A stretch of DNA of 64,000 bases from HGM04593 sp964458275 (GCA_964458275.1 CAYWIE010000003.1:1-64000), one strand, 5' to 3'; positions 54,363 through 63,129 are shown, counted from the first letter of the stretch. The notes: a model not told the origin generated them from the letters alone. Made by a program: numbers and translations.

Positions 54363-55115
54363 TTATACTGTTTCTATTGTTGTTTCACTGTTGTTGTCTT
54401 CGTGCTCTGCGTCGCTGTCTGTTGTGTCTGCAGGAGATTCGGTGGCGAATCTTTCCGTTACCTTTTTCTTCTTGCAATTGAATTCTCTGCCGGGAAACAT
54501 TGTGAGCCACTGTTCGTTGTGGGTAATCATCAGAATGGCTGTGTTCTCCTCTTTGCAGATGCGGTGCAGCAGTTGCATGATGTTCTTTCCCGTTTCGTTG
54601 TCGAGGTTACCGGTGGGCTCGTCGGCAAGCAGCAGGGCGGGGTGGTTGAGTATTGCCCGTGCAATGACTATGCGTTGTTGCTCTCCGCCTGACAGTTCAT
54701 GGGGCATCTTGTACCCTTTGCTCGATAGGTCTACAAGGGCGAGCACCTCTTCGATGCGTTTTTTCCTTTCGCTCTTCTCTTTCCAGCCGGTACATTTCAG
54801 CACAAATTCGAGATTGTCGTTTACCGAACGGTCTGTAAGCAGTTGGAAATCCTGAAACACTATGCCCATGCGCTTCCGCAGTGCCGACAATTTGCTGCGG
54901 CGTATGTTCTTCATCGAAAATTCATCGAAAATGATTGCTTCGCCACTGAATATGTCGACCTCGCCGTATATTGTCTTCAGGAGTGATGATTTGCCCGATC
55001 CTACCGCTCCTGTGATATACGCAAACTCTCCTGCATCCAACGAGAATGTTACGTCCTCAAGGATGATATTGGAGTCTATTTGTATCTCTACGTTCTTGTA
55101 ATTGATTATAGACAT
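54363..55115 (-). CDS. ftsE: ABC transporter ATP-binding protein, FtsE-like
   Basis: The 250 residues show Walker A GAVGSGKS at 36-43, the Q-loop (VFQDFQLL), signature LSGGEQQR and Walker B LLLADEPTGNLD, most like FtsE, which with FtsX regulates peptidoglycan hydrolases at division. The C-terminal 30 residues are acidic and low-complexity. No ftsX lies nearby. It is the first gene of the unit with lysC and lysA; the promoter is a -7 box 23-31 bases upstream within a repeat arm. Confidence 0.85.
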   Translation of the reverse strand: MSIINYKNVEIQIDSNIILEDVTFSLDAGEFAYITGAVGSGKSSLLKTIYGEVDIFSGEAIIFDEFSMKNIRRSKLSALRKRMGIVFQDFQLLTDRSVNDNLEFVLKCTGWKEKSERKKRIEEVLALVDLSSKGYKMPHELSGGEQQRIVIARAILNHPALLLADEPTGNLDNETGKNIMQLLHRICKEENTAILMITHNEQWLTMFPGREFNCKKKKVTERFATESPADTTDSDAEHEDNNSETTIETV

Positions 55116-55137
55116 AGTTTTTGTGCTGTTTTAATCT

Positions 55138-55146
55138 GCAAAGATA
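55138..55146 (-). promoter_or_regulatory. -7 promoter box for ftsE-lysC-lysA
   Basis: Read on the reverse strand, TATCTTTGC is a perfect match to TAnnTTTGC. It forms the terminal arm of the first repeat copy. The predicted leader is only about 16 bases. Confidence 0.65.
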
Positions 55147-55339
55147 GTGAAAGGCGAGAGAAGAAAAAACAAGTTCCCTTGATTTTTTATTCCGAGCCGC
55201 ATCCTATCTTCGCGGCTTTGCCGCAGAGTAGTGAAAGGCGAGAGAAGAAAAAACAAGTTCCCTTGATTTTTTATTCCGAGCCGCATCCTGTCTTCGCGGC
55301 TTTGCCGCAGAGTAGTGAAAGGCGAGAGAAGAAAAATTG
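55138..55339 (-). repeat. Structured intergenic repeat in an 84-bp tandem array (two full copies and a part)
   Basis: The units start at 55147, 55231 and 55315 with an exact period of 84 and almost identical sequence. In the reverse orientation each has a left arm GCGAAGATAGG, a central hairpin with outer stem AAAAAA/TTTTTT, a one-base bulge and inner stem CAAG/CTTG, and a right arm CACTA followed in copy 1 by TCTTTGC. The plan matches the elements near 15.1 and 63.1 kb. Confidence 0.8.
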
Positions 55340-55375
55340 TATTCTTTCCTTAAACAGCTTCTAAGAAAAAAATCT

Positions 55376-55384
55376 TACATTTGC
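55376..55384 (+). promoter_or_regulatory. -7 promoter box for the large secreted protein gene
   Basis: TACATTTGC is a perfect TAnnTTTGC match, 48 bases before the start codon at 55432. Confidence 0.65.
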
Positions 55385-55431
55385 AAAAAGTCATTCCTTC
55401 TATTTGAGTATAAGATAAAAACAATAAACCT

Positions 55432-58400
55432 ATGAGAAAAAATTTACTTCTGTTGCTTGTCGCTTTTATGGCAGCAATTACAGCGGGTGCAGTGGACAGA
55501 TGGCCCGTAACGTTGACAACAGCCGATGGACTGCCCGGAACAAAGCCGCTGTTCGACAATACGATAGCAAGATTCATCTACAGCTATAAATCTCCGCTTT
55601 TGACCTTTGACGAGGCTACCGACAAGCTCCGTATCACAGTTTGCGAAACAACGGCAACCGAGTCTGCAAAAGCTACATATTCGGGACGTGCCAATCGCGG
55701 TCCGGGATTCCCCTACTTTGCGATAGCCGAACTTCGCGTCTACGACGCAGACGGAGTTTCGCTCTCTTTCGAAATGTTGTCAAATGCAATCGGTGCAAAC
55801 TCTTCGCTCTCTTCGCTATGCGACAGCGATAGCATGACCTATTTCCAGAGTACATCGGGCAAGGGAACATTCGATGGCAATTACCACTATATAGAACTGA
55901 AATTCAGTGAACCGATAAACAACTTTTCGGTATTCTGGAGCTCTCACCCTATGTATGCTACCAATATCCCCACATGCGTAGGTCTTACTCCCGGTACGGA
56001 TTATATGCCCCGTCCTGAGCAGAACCTCACGACAGAGAAGGTAACAAGCATTGATGAACTTGACGATGCTGCTTCCCTTTTCATTCTCGAAGGACACAGT
56101 CCTGAGTGGAAATATGCCTCATACAACCGCACCCACCCCGGCGGCGGATATTTCGAGGCACCCTGTCTCACAACCTCAGCGCCATCAGCGCTGGGCTTGC
56201 TTTCTCTCATCCCGGTAGAGGGCAGAGAGAATACCTACAAGATGAAGTATATCAATCAGGACCGCTACATTGCAAAATTGACGTCAAAAGGTCCCGCAGA
56301 GGTATCTTGGACAAACATCAAAGAGGATGCAGCCGACATAACCTTTACACAAATGGACGACGGCAGTTTCGAACTCCAAATGATGAACGAGGGCTTTCTT
56401 GTAGTGCAGAATGCGTACATGCGCATGGCAACAGTGGAGAGAGGGGATGATGGTACCACAACCGGTTCGGATGTGCCTTTCAGCTCTGTGTTTACACTCC
56501 ATAAGGCGAATGTGAGCGGTGCGGCATTTGCGCCCCGCTTGCAAAAGGCTATCGACGATGCACGTACGCGATTGGCAAAATACTCCGATTATCTCCATCT
56601 GTACGATTGCGAAGGCTTGAATGAGGAATTTGCCAAGGCGATAGCCGTTGCAGAGGAGTGCGTCGCCAATCCCGACATCACGTACGCCGAACTGTACGAA
56701 AATGAGCTCCTTCTCAACAGCGAGATTTGTGCCTACACTGCCGAATATGCCTATCTCGGCGTAGACAGCATCGAGGCCTTATGCGAGAAATTGGTAACAG
56801 GCGACCTTGCACTCTCGTCTGCACCCAATTGGCAACGGGACACTTACCCGGAGGGTATGGACGAACGTATGCAGGTTCTCATCACCGATATTTGCGAGGT
56901 TATAGAAAACAGCTCCGAAGTATCGTCGATTGACGAATCCATAGACCGTCTCCACGCTGCTATAAAGGCTTTCTGGGCATCACGCATCCAATATATTGCA
57001 GAGTTCCCGTTTATGGTCGGCACGCCCGGCGACAAACTCCCCGGTGAGCTGCGGCCTTACGGAGGATATGTTTGGGAATCTCCACTCTACTATATGAACG
57101 ATGCTGTGTCGTCGTTGCGTTTTACAGTGATAAGCACCGACGGTCCCACAGAATATCTCGGCTATGATGTTCCCTCAATCTCGGAATTTGAACTTTACGA
57201 CAATTTTGGCGACAAGATAACAATAACAGAGGATATGATAACCATGAATTCTCTGACGACATTCGGAGGTTCGTCGTTGAAAGCCCTTGTCGACGGAAAG
57301 GAGACAAGCTTTGCGAGAGGCGCATTCGATGCCTCCCGTACAGATGTTTACGGCTATGCAGACAATCCTCAATATTTCTATTTGGATATTCAGCTGAAGG
57401 AGCCAATCAACTGCTTCCGCTATGTGCAGAAGGGTTACAAGCTCGGAGAGGAGAATCCTGTGAAGTTTGTCTTTGGCGAGTACGGCGTGAAGATTGCCGC
57501 CGATTCGGTTGCATATGCCGAAAAGTATAACGCGACAGAGATTGAAAAAATCACCGATGTTTCGCAGATAACCGACGATGGCGTTTATGCAATCTTCGGG
57601 CTCGACGATTGCGACAAGGTCAATTGTCAGGCTGGCGACGGAGGTTTCTATTCCGACGCAAAGAAGCTCTCGCCCTATTTCAACACCCAGTGTGCCTACA
57701 CAATAAAGTCGGCAGGCGATGGCAAGTATTACATCCGCAGTCTAAGCAGCGGTGCATACTGGGGCAGGAAGGAGACAACGTTCGCAAAGACCGCCTTCCG
57801 CTCCGAGGCATCGGAAATTACAATAGAGAAGCGGACAGTGGGCAATTTCCCCGGCTCGTTTGCCATATACGAAGCGACCGACGACAGCACCTTCCCCTAC
57901 ATGGTGTTCGAGGATTGGCAGGGCGAACTTGGAATAAACCCTCTTGCGTCGCTCGAAGAGTGTGAATTTGACGGGCAGTGCGATTGGTATATCTATCGCG
58001 TCAATGTCGATAATCCCGAACTGCTTCTTCTGGACGCAGTGCTGAATAGCGCCAAGGAACTTGGAATAACAGTGAGCGACGACCCCGGCTGCTATGCAGC
58101 AATGTCGCCCTTCCTTGCAACCATTGCCGAAGCAGAGGCAGTTGCGGCTGCGGGCAACAACGATGCAGCAGCTTCTGTGGCAGAGCGTCTGGACAATGCA
58201 ATCGAAGCCTCTCTCGCTGTGGCGCCCAATCCGGTTGTCGAAGGCATTTATGTGATAGAGAGCGCTATGGAGCGTTTCGAAATAATTTCGGGTACGAAGA
58301 TGGCAATCAATTGTGCAAAGGATGAGAAGAACCCCGATATTTACATCTATCGTTGGGAGGCAACTCCTTTGACCGGCGAGGCTGTCGATTCCTCTTTCTG

Positions 58401-58920
58401 CTTCGAATTGATTTCTGCCGCAGCTTCCGATGTTGTCAGCGAGTGGCTTACATTTGGCTACATCTCTGAGAGTGATGTCAACAGCACATTCTATATAAGA
58501 AACGTGGGCACAGGGCTTTATGTTGCCGGAGCAGAGAGCATGGACGAGCCTCTTGGCACATCCGAAGAACCCGAACAGCCATTCCTGATAAGTTACAAGG
58601 GCAATGCTTCGTTCAAGATTTCGGACCCGTCGGTGGCATATAGAAATATCTATGCCTACAACCATCAGGAGGGCAGCACCATCATAGGTTATGTGGTGTT
58701 CGATGTCGCAGAGAATGATGCAGCTCATTGGAATCTGCGTCTGTTGGCTGCGAATACCACTTCGATAGATACTCCGGTGCTCGATGGCGATGAGATTGTC
58801 TCTGTTACATATTTCACACCTGCCGGTGTTGCTTCTGCTTCCCCCGTCAAGGGATTGAATATAGTGAAGCGTCTCTATCGCAACGGAGCAGTGAAGAGCG
58901 AAAAGATTTATGTGAAATAG
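55432..58920 (+). CDS. Large secreted protein with repeated discoidin-like and lectin-like modules
   Basis: The product has 1162 residues and a signal peptide (about 1-20). Two related modules at about 45-190 and 525-685 look like discoidin/F5-8-type beta-sandwiches (YFAIAELRVYDADG and YIELKFSEPINNF; YFYLDIQLKEPINCFRYVQK). Three further modules, at about 203-360, 706-857 and 936-1108, contain phrases like YYIRSLSSGAYWG and FYIRNVGTGLYVAG, which suggest beta-trefoil lectin folds. The C-terminal tail (about 1120-1162, GLNIVKRLYRNGAVKSEKI) is of the type common to Bacteroidales secreted proteins. No catalytic domain is seen; glycan binding is inferred. Confidence 0.8.
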   Translation: MRKNLLLLLVAFMAAITAGAVDRWPVTLTTADGLPGTKPLFDNTIARFIYSYKSPLLTFDEATDKLRITVCETTATESAKATYSGRANRGPGFPYFAIAELRVYDADGVSLSFEMLSNAIGANSSLSSLCDSDSMTYFQSTSGKGTFDGNYHYIELKFSEPINNFSVFWSSHPMYATNIPTCVGLTPGTDYMPRPEQNLTTEKVTSIDELDDAASLFILEGHSPEWKYASYNRTHPGGGYFEAPCLTTSAPSALGLLSLIPVEGRENTYKMKYINQDRYIAKLTSKGPAEVSWTNIKEDAADITFTQMDDGSFELQMMNEGFLVVQNAYMRMATVERGDDGTTTGSDVPFSSVFTLHKANVSGAAFAPRLQKAIDDARTRLAKYSDYLHLYDCEGLNEEFAKAIAVAEECVANPDITYAELYENELLLNSEICAYTAEYAYLGVDSIEALCEKLVTGDLALSSAPNWQRDTYPEGMDERMQVLITDICEVIENSSEVSSIDESIDRLHAAIKAFWASRIQYIAEFPFMVGTPGDKLPGELRPYGGYVWESPLYYMNDAVSSLRFTVISTDGPTEYLGYDVPSISEFELYDNFGDKITITEDMITMNSLTTFGGSSLKALVDGKETSFARGAFDASRTDVYGYADNPQYFYLDIQLKEPINCFRYVQKGYKLGEENPVKFVFGEYGVKIAADSVAYAEKYNATEIEKITDVSQITDDGVYAIFGLDDCDKVNCQAGDGGFYSDAKKLSPYFNTQCAYTIKSAGDGKYYIRSLSSGAYWGRKETTFAKTAFRSEASEITIEKRTVGNFPGSFAIYEATDDSTFPYMVFEDWQGELGINPLASLEECEFDGQCDWYIYRVNVDNPELLLLDAVLNSAKELGITVSDDPGCYAAMSPFLATIAEAEAVAAAGNNDAAASVAERLDNAIEASLAVAPNPVVEGIYVIESAMERFEIISGTKMAINCAKDEKNPDIYIYRWEATPLTGEAVDSSFCFELISAAASDVVSEWLTFGYISESDVNSTFYIRNVGTGLYVAGAESMDEPLGTSEEPEQPFLISYKGNASFKISDPSVAYRNIYAYNHQEGSTIIGYVVFDVAENDAAHWNLRLLAANTTSIDTPVLDGDEIVSVTYFTPAGVASASPVKGLNIVKRLYRNGAVKSEKIYVK

Positions 58921-58936
58921 CATAGAAGGTATTGAG

Positions 58937-58988
58937 AAATTCAAAAGGATACAGCGTCAACATTTCGACGCTGTATCCTTTTGAATTT
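58937..58988. terminator. Bidirectional terminator after the large secreted protein
   Basis: Bases 58937-58958 pair with 58967-58988 (22 bp, loop AACATTTC), with an A-rich left arm and T-rich right arm. It lies between converging genes. Confidence 0.88.
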
Positions 58989-59050
58989 TGTTATGTTGGT
59001 CGGTTTTGGCTTTGTTCTAAAATTGGTGATTTCCCCGATTCCCCGCAAAT

Positions 59051-60232
59051 TTAAGGATGCGTCTGTTTATTGCATCTGATAAGAACCTTGCGTTCATCGG
59101 CAAGGGTGGTGGCAAACAGATAGGTCTCTCCGCCTTCGCTGAGTTTAAGTTTCTTGCGCAGTTGCTGCACAGTTTCGGGAAAATTGCGTACAGTGATATT
59201 TGCTTTCTTAAGGTCGCCTATGCACTCCTTTATTTCGTTTTTCGAAAAGCCGCCGACAGCCTCCACCTTGAATGTGCGGCCGGGAAAGCTCTCTACAAGC
59301 TCCTCTGATGTGTAGAGATTGCTGTTGCGGTGCAGTTTCTTTACTCCGTATGCCGTACACAGCGACGAAGGGCATCCGGCTTTTTGTATCGAGGCGTTAG
59401 GTTCGTACAGGTATTTTTCTATCTTGGTTGCACAGATGCCGGCGCTCTCTTCGCCGAGTGCAAATGTGTACTCCTCTTGTTCGCCATCTTTTATGTTTAT
59501 GCAGTGAACGGCTGGTGTAGGGCACTCTTCGGCAGTGAGTATGAAGAGCAGCTCCTTGCACTCGTTGTTGACCGAAACTATATGCACGTCGCTCACTGTG
59601 CGCAGTTGCCGGCAGGCGGCGGTAATGTCGAGCATGGGCGAGCACTTTACCATTATCCTCTCTGCCTTCCTGAGCAGCGTGGTGCGCAGTGCCGCAATGT
59701 CGGGCTCGCAGTCGTCGAGGGCTACGACCTTTTTGCCGGCTCCGTCCCTGCGGGTAGGGTCGAGGTATATCCAATCGAGGTTTTCGAGGTTATCAACAGC
59801 TTTTTCGCTGTCGTTGTTAATAACTTCTATATGGTGCAGTCCGAGCAGTGAAAAATTGTGCGTGGCTATTTCGCACAGTTCGGCATTGCGCTCAATGTAG
59901 TATCCTTTGTCGAAACGGCGCGATATGTAGCTGCAGTCTATGCCGAAGCCACCCGTGAGGTCGGCAAAGCTCTTGCCGCCCACAAGTGAAGCCTTGTAGA
60001 GTGCAGCGGGCTGCGACGAGCACTGTTCCATAGAAATTCTTCGCGGGTATATGATGCCTTCGGTCGCAGCCCATTCGGGGAGCTTGGATGCAGCATGCTG
60101 CCATGCTTCTATCTGTGTGAGGGCGAGGCGCATATCCACGTCGGGGAAACGTGCCGATTGAAGCGCGAGCTTCTTGACATCGTCGTTCCTGTGTTCTGCT
60201 ATGAATCTGTATGTGGCTTCGGGTATCTTCAT
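59051..60232 (-). CDS. Class I SAM-dependent methyltransferase with THUMP-like domain
   Basis: The 393 residues include a Rossmann SAM site (FADLTGGFGIDCSYISRRF), a downstream acidic residue (YYIERNAELCEIA) and the motif WIYLDPTRRDG, where N6/N2 nucleic-acid methyltransferases carry D/N-PP-Y/F; here it reads DPTR. The C-terminal region (about 320-393) resembles the THUMP-like domain found in these Bacteroidota proteins. An RNA substrate is likely but not known. It begins one base after the stop of the transporter gene. Confidence 0.82.
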   Translation of the reverse strand: MKIPEATYRFIAEHRNDDVKKLALQSARFPDVDMRLALTQIEAWQHAASKLPEWAATEGIIYPRRISMEQCSSQPAALYKASLVGGKSFADLTGGFGIDCSYISRRFDKGYYIERNAELCEIATHNFSLLGLHHIEVINNDSEKAVDNLENLDWIYLDPTRRDGAGKKVVALDDCEPDIAALRTTLLRKAERIMVKCSPMLDITAACRQLRTVSDVHIVSVNNECKELLFILTAEECPTPAVHCINIKDGEQEEYTFALGEESAGICATKIEKYLYEPNASIQKAGCPSSLCTAYGVKKLHRNSNLYTSEELVESFPGRTFKVEAVGGFSKNEIKECIGDLKKANITVRNFPETVQQLRKKLKLSEGGETYLFATTLADERKVLIRCNKQTHP

Positions 60233-60233
60233 G

Positions 60234-61202
60234 CTATGCGTTGTTTGTGCTTTTTTCGTGGTTCTTGCGATAGAGCTGCCATGTGTTCACGCTGTTGTGC
60301 CAGATGCTGTAGAATCCTCCGGCAATGGAGGTTACGGGTGTCAGGAAGGTGTAGGCGAGCCATATTGCAAAGACTGTGTTTTTCTGTCCTAAGGATTGCC
60401 CTCCTGCTATTGTGTCGCCATATTTGGAGCCGACGTACCGTCCAAAGGCAAACTGCGCAATGCAGCAGATGAGCGATACGATGGCTATCCCTATCTGCAC
60501 ATATATTGATATGTTGCTGTGTACTATGGACTTGACTGTGATGGCTATCGCCAATGAGAGTGCTACCAGCCACAGATAGAAGGGGAGGTTGCGGCACTTC
60601 TTCACAATAAACTCCTGCAACTTGGGCACGAAATGCCGCACAAGCGATGCTGCTATCAGCGGGCAGAGCAGCAGAGGGAAAATCTTGCCGAGTATCATCA
60701 GGAACGACGACACGAAGTCTGTTCCTTCGACGGGATGTGCGAGGGTGAGGAAGAATGGTGCCACAAGTGCCACTGCAAAGTTGATTGTTATTGTATATGT
60801 CAGCAGCGAGGCTGCACTGCCGCCCAACCGTGCGGTGATTACTGCGGCGGCTGTTGCGGTGGGGCATATGAGGCAGAGCATGAACGACTCTGCAAGTACG
60901 CGCATCGAGGGGGGCAGCGGTGCATATGCTGCCACAAGTGCGAAGAGTATGAATGTCAGCAACTGGAAGGCAAGCAGTATGAAGTGCCATTTCTCTAACC
61001 TCAGCTCGCTGAAGCGTATCTTGCAGAAGGTTACGAAGAGCATTGCGAAGATGAGCCCCGGTTGCAGATAGCTTATGATGGTGTTTGCAGCTGCGTGTGT
61101 GCAGTCGAGTTGCGGGATGCTTGTATATATGAAATATGCGGCTGCTCCCAAAAGCATGGATATTGGCAGTGACCAATCCTTTAGAAAACTGAAAAATGTC
61201 AT
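60234..61202 (-). CDS. Bile acid:sodium symporter (SBF/BASS) family transporter
   Basis: The 322 residues form about nine or ten hydrophobic helices (for example SWLP-like N-terminus, LLAFQLLTFILFALVAAYA and FPLLLCPLIAASLV), with the conserved CPTATAAAVIT stretch in the middle. The family moves organic anions with sodium; the substrate cannot be told, and the gut context does not by itself mean bile acids. It starts four bases after the S41 peptidase stop and is followed by the methyltransferase, so the three are co-transcribed. Confidence 0.85.
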   Translation of the reverse strand: MTFFSFLKDWSLPISMLLGAAAYFIYTSIPQLDCTHAAANTIISYLQPGLIFAMLFVTFCKIRFSELRLEKWHFILLAFQLLTFILFALVAAYAPLPPSMRVLAESFMLCLICPTATAAAVITARLGGSAASLLTYTITINFAVALVAPFFLTLAHPVEGTDFVSSFLMILGKIFPLLLCPLIAASLVRHFVPKLQEFIVKKCRNLPFYLWLVALSLAIAITVKSIVHSNISIYVQIGIAIVSLICCIAQFAFGRYVGSKYGDTIAGGQSLGQKNTVFAIWLAYTFLTPVTSIAGGFYSIWHNSVNTWQLYRKNHEKSTNNA

Positions 61203-61206
61203 TTTC

Positions 61207-62814
61207 TTATTTCTTCTTCATCAGTAGGGCGTCGGTATCGCGCTCTTTTATCAGTTCAATCGCTTTTTTTACAATATCGTCCTCTTGGTTTATAATCTGG
61301 AAATATTCATTCATGTTCCATAGGTCGCGTGCGAGCAGTGCTTTCATCTGCAAGGTAATCTGCGGGAGTGATTTTTCATACTCCTCCTTGTCCTTGGGCT
61401 TCACACTGTCGCGCTCGGCATATTGTCTGAGGCGCGACAGAATCTCCTCGTCGATTTTGAATTTCTTGTTGAACTCCTCGAATGTGGGGTACTGCTTCTT
61501 CATAGCCTCGCGTTTGTCGTCGAGGTAGCGCAGTGTTGTCTGTATGATTGTGCCCTTGCGTGCGAGTTCGCGGTGGTATTTTGTGTATTTTGTGGTGTCG
61601 AGCGACACAAAGTAGTCGGGCATAATGCCGCCACCGCCATATACGGGACGTTTCAGGCGTTTGGTGAACACTTTGAGCGAGTCGGGGAAGTGTGTGCTGT
61701 CGGCAACGGTAAGTTCGCCACGGTTGTAGCGTTGCAAAATGTCTTCTCTGTATGGTATCGAGTCGCCGTATGGCTTTTGTATGTTGCGTCCCGACGGGGT
61801 GTAGTAGCGTGCCACGGTCAGTCTTATCATAGAGCCGTCGGGCAGGTCTATTGGACGCTGCACCAGTCCTTTGCCGAAGCTGCGGCGGCCAACGATTACT
61901 CCTCTGTCCCAGTCCTGTATGGCGCCGGAGAGTATTTCTGCTGCCGAGGCTGTGTTCTGGTCAATGAGCACTACAACCCTGCCTTTGTTGAATCGTCCTC
62001 CTCCTTTGGCAAGGTAGTCGTAACGGGGGAATACACGGCCTTGTGTGTATACTATAAGCTCGCTTTGGTTGAGGAATTCGTTGGCAATGTCTACCGATGC
62101 TTGCAATAGTCCTCCACCGTTGCTCTGAAGGTCGAGCACAAGGTCCTTCATTCCTGCCTTTTGCAGTGAGTCGAGTTTTGCGAGGAACTCTTCGTGGGTC
62201 TTCTGCCCGAAGCTCGATATGCGTATGAAGCCGGTGCGCTTGTCAATCATGTAGGCGGCATCTATCGTGCTTGTCGATATCTTGTCGCGTATAATGTCGA
62301 AGGGGATTAGTCTGTTTACACCGCGACGCATGATTTCGAGATGCACCTGTGTGCCTTTCTTTCCGCGCAGACGGCGCATTATGTCGTATCTGTCCATCTT
62401 CACTCCGGCTATGGTGGTGTCGTTGACGGTGATGATGCGGTCGCCGGCAAGTATGCCTGCTTTTTCTGAGGGGCCGTTCGTGGTGGGCTGCACTACGACG
62501 AGCGTGTCTTCAACCATATTGAACTGCACGCCTATTCCGTCGAAATTGCCGCGCATGGATTCCATGATGCTTTTTACCTCTTTGGGCTCGGAGTAGGTGG
62601 AGTGGGGATCGAGTTGCTTGAGCATTGCCTTTATTCCCTCTTCCACCATCTTCACTTCGTTTACGCTGTCTACATAGAAACGGGTTATCATGCTCTCTGT
62701 GAGCATCAGTTTGTTGAGCTGTTCGGGGAGTACCGAGCTGCGTCGTCTGTTCTCTTGCGCCGGAAGTATGATAGGTGCAAGTATAAGAAGTGCTGCGAAT
62801 ATTGCTTTTTTCAT
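61207..62814 (-). CDS. S41 family C-terminal processing peptidase
   Basis: The 535 residues comprise a signal peptide (about 1-20), a PDZ domain (about 88-175, with GIGVQFNMVEDTLVVVQP and AGILAGDRIITVND) and an S41 catalytic domain with Ser290 (NTASAAEIL) and Lys315 (RRSFGKGLVQ), the Ser-Lys dyad at the standard spacing of 25. C-terminal processing proteases trim or degrade envelope proteins in the periplasm. It is preceded by a 339-base region filled with structured repeats. Confidence 0.95.
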   Translation of the reverse strand: MKKAIFAALLILAPIILPAQENRRRSSVLPEQLNKLMLTESMITRFYVDSVNEVKMVEEGIKAMLKQLDPHSTYSEPKEVKSIMESMRGNFDGIGVQFNMVEDTLVVVQPTTNGPSEKAGILAGDRIITVNDTTIAGVKMDRYDIMRRLRGKKGTQVHLEIMRRGVNRLIPFDIIRDKISTSTIDAAYMIDKRTGFIRISSFGQKTHEEFLAKLDSLQKAGMKDLVLDLQSNGGGLLQASVDIANEFLNQSELIVYTQGRVFPRYDYLAKGGGRFNKGRVVVLIDQNTASAAEILSGAIQDWDRGVIVGRRSFGKGLVQRPIDLPDGSMIRLTVARYYTPSGRNIQKPYGDSIPYREDILQRYNRGELTVADSTHFPDSLKVFTKRLKRPVYGGGGIMPDYFVSLDTTKYTKYHRELARKGTIIQTTLRYLDDKREAMKKQYPTFEEFNKKFKIDEEILSRLRQYAERDSVKPKDKEEYEKSLPQITLQMKALLARDLWNMNEYFQIINQEDDIVKKAIELIKERDTDALLMKKK

Positions 62815-62898
62815 AGAAGAAACTGTTTAAATTTTATTGAAAAATATTGTTATCATTGCGAAGCTGGTCTAGGTCTCTTTGAGTCTATTTTAGGCATT

Positions 62899-62955
62899 TT
62901 TTCTTTGTTACCTTGCAGGGAATAGCGGGCTATTTCCAAAAGGTAACAAAGAAAA
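62899..62955 (-). repeat. Two-part hairpin in the S41 leader
   Basis: The outer arms 62899-62914 and 62940-62955 are perfectly complementary (16 bp). Inside, 62918-62925 pairs with 62930-62937 (one G-T wobble, loop CGGG). It has no adjoining U-run, so it is not an obvious terminator; it lies about 85 bases before the S41 start codon. Confidence 0.75.
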
Positions 62956-62964
62956 TCTACTCTA

Positions 62965-63029
62965 AAGTTGCGGTTAAACGAGCGCAATGTGAACTTGTTC
63001 ACAAATTGCTCAGCGAGTGATAGCAACTT
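62965..63029 (-). repeat. Structured intergenic repeat, copy 3
   Basis: The terminal arms AAGTTGC (62965-62971) and GCAACTT (63023-63029) are complementary. The flanks are TAAACGAGCG (62975-62984) and CAGCGAGTG (63011-63019). The centre has outer stem CAAT/ATTG (62985-62988/63005-63008), a two-base bulge and inner stem GTGAAC/GTTCAC (62989-62994/62997-63002). Confidence 0.8.
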
Positions 63030-63060
63030 CAACAAGGTTAAAATAGCTCTCAAATAATTC

Positions 63061-63129
63061 CGAAAGATAGTGCAAACGAGCGAAACGTAAGCTTGCTTAC
63101 AGGTTTTACAGCGAGTGCAGCCTATCTTA
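63061..63129 (-). repeat. Structured intergenic repeat, copy 2
   Basis: The terminal arms AAGATAG (63064-63070) and CTATCTT (63122-63128) are complementary. The flanks are CAAACGAGCG (63073-63082) and CAGCGAGTG (63109-63117). The centre has outer stem AAAC/GTTT (63083-63086/63103-63106), a two-base bulge and inner stem GTAAGC/GCTTAC (63087-63092/63095-63100). Every arm differs in sequence from copy 3, yet the pairing is kept. Confidence 0.8.

Larger units (their letters stand above)
55116..55431. other. Divergent intergenic region filled with an 84-bp tandem repeat
   Basis: These 316 bases separate ftsE (-) from the large secreted protein gene (+). They contain the ftsE -7 box, 2.3 copies of an 84-bp unit (55138-55339), the TTAAACAGCTTCTAAG motif (55350-55365) and a -7 box for the forward gene. 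No other feature is seen. Confidence 0.8.

Noticed and set aside
55138..55339. CRISPR array
   Set aside because: Units follow each other directly with no unique spacers, the period is 84 bases and no cas genes are near.
55080..55364. 94-codon forward frame with a 28-residue internal repeat
   Set aside because: It stays open only because the repeat period (84) is divisible by three; it overlaps the ftsE start and has no leader or homologue-like features.
57742..58944. 400-codon reverse open frame inside the large secreted protein gene
   Set aside because: It is long but Cys/His/Ile-rich, lacks domains, and runs antisense to a gene with a signal peptide and C-terminal tail.
60229..61176. 315-codon reverse open frame almost the same span as the SBF transporter
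   Set aside because: It is in another frame of the same strand and is rich in His, Arg and Thr without membrane helices; the transporter frame has the clear helices and spacing.
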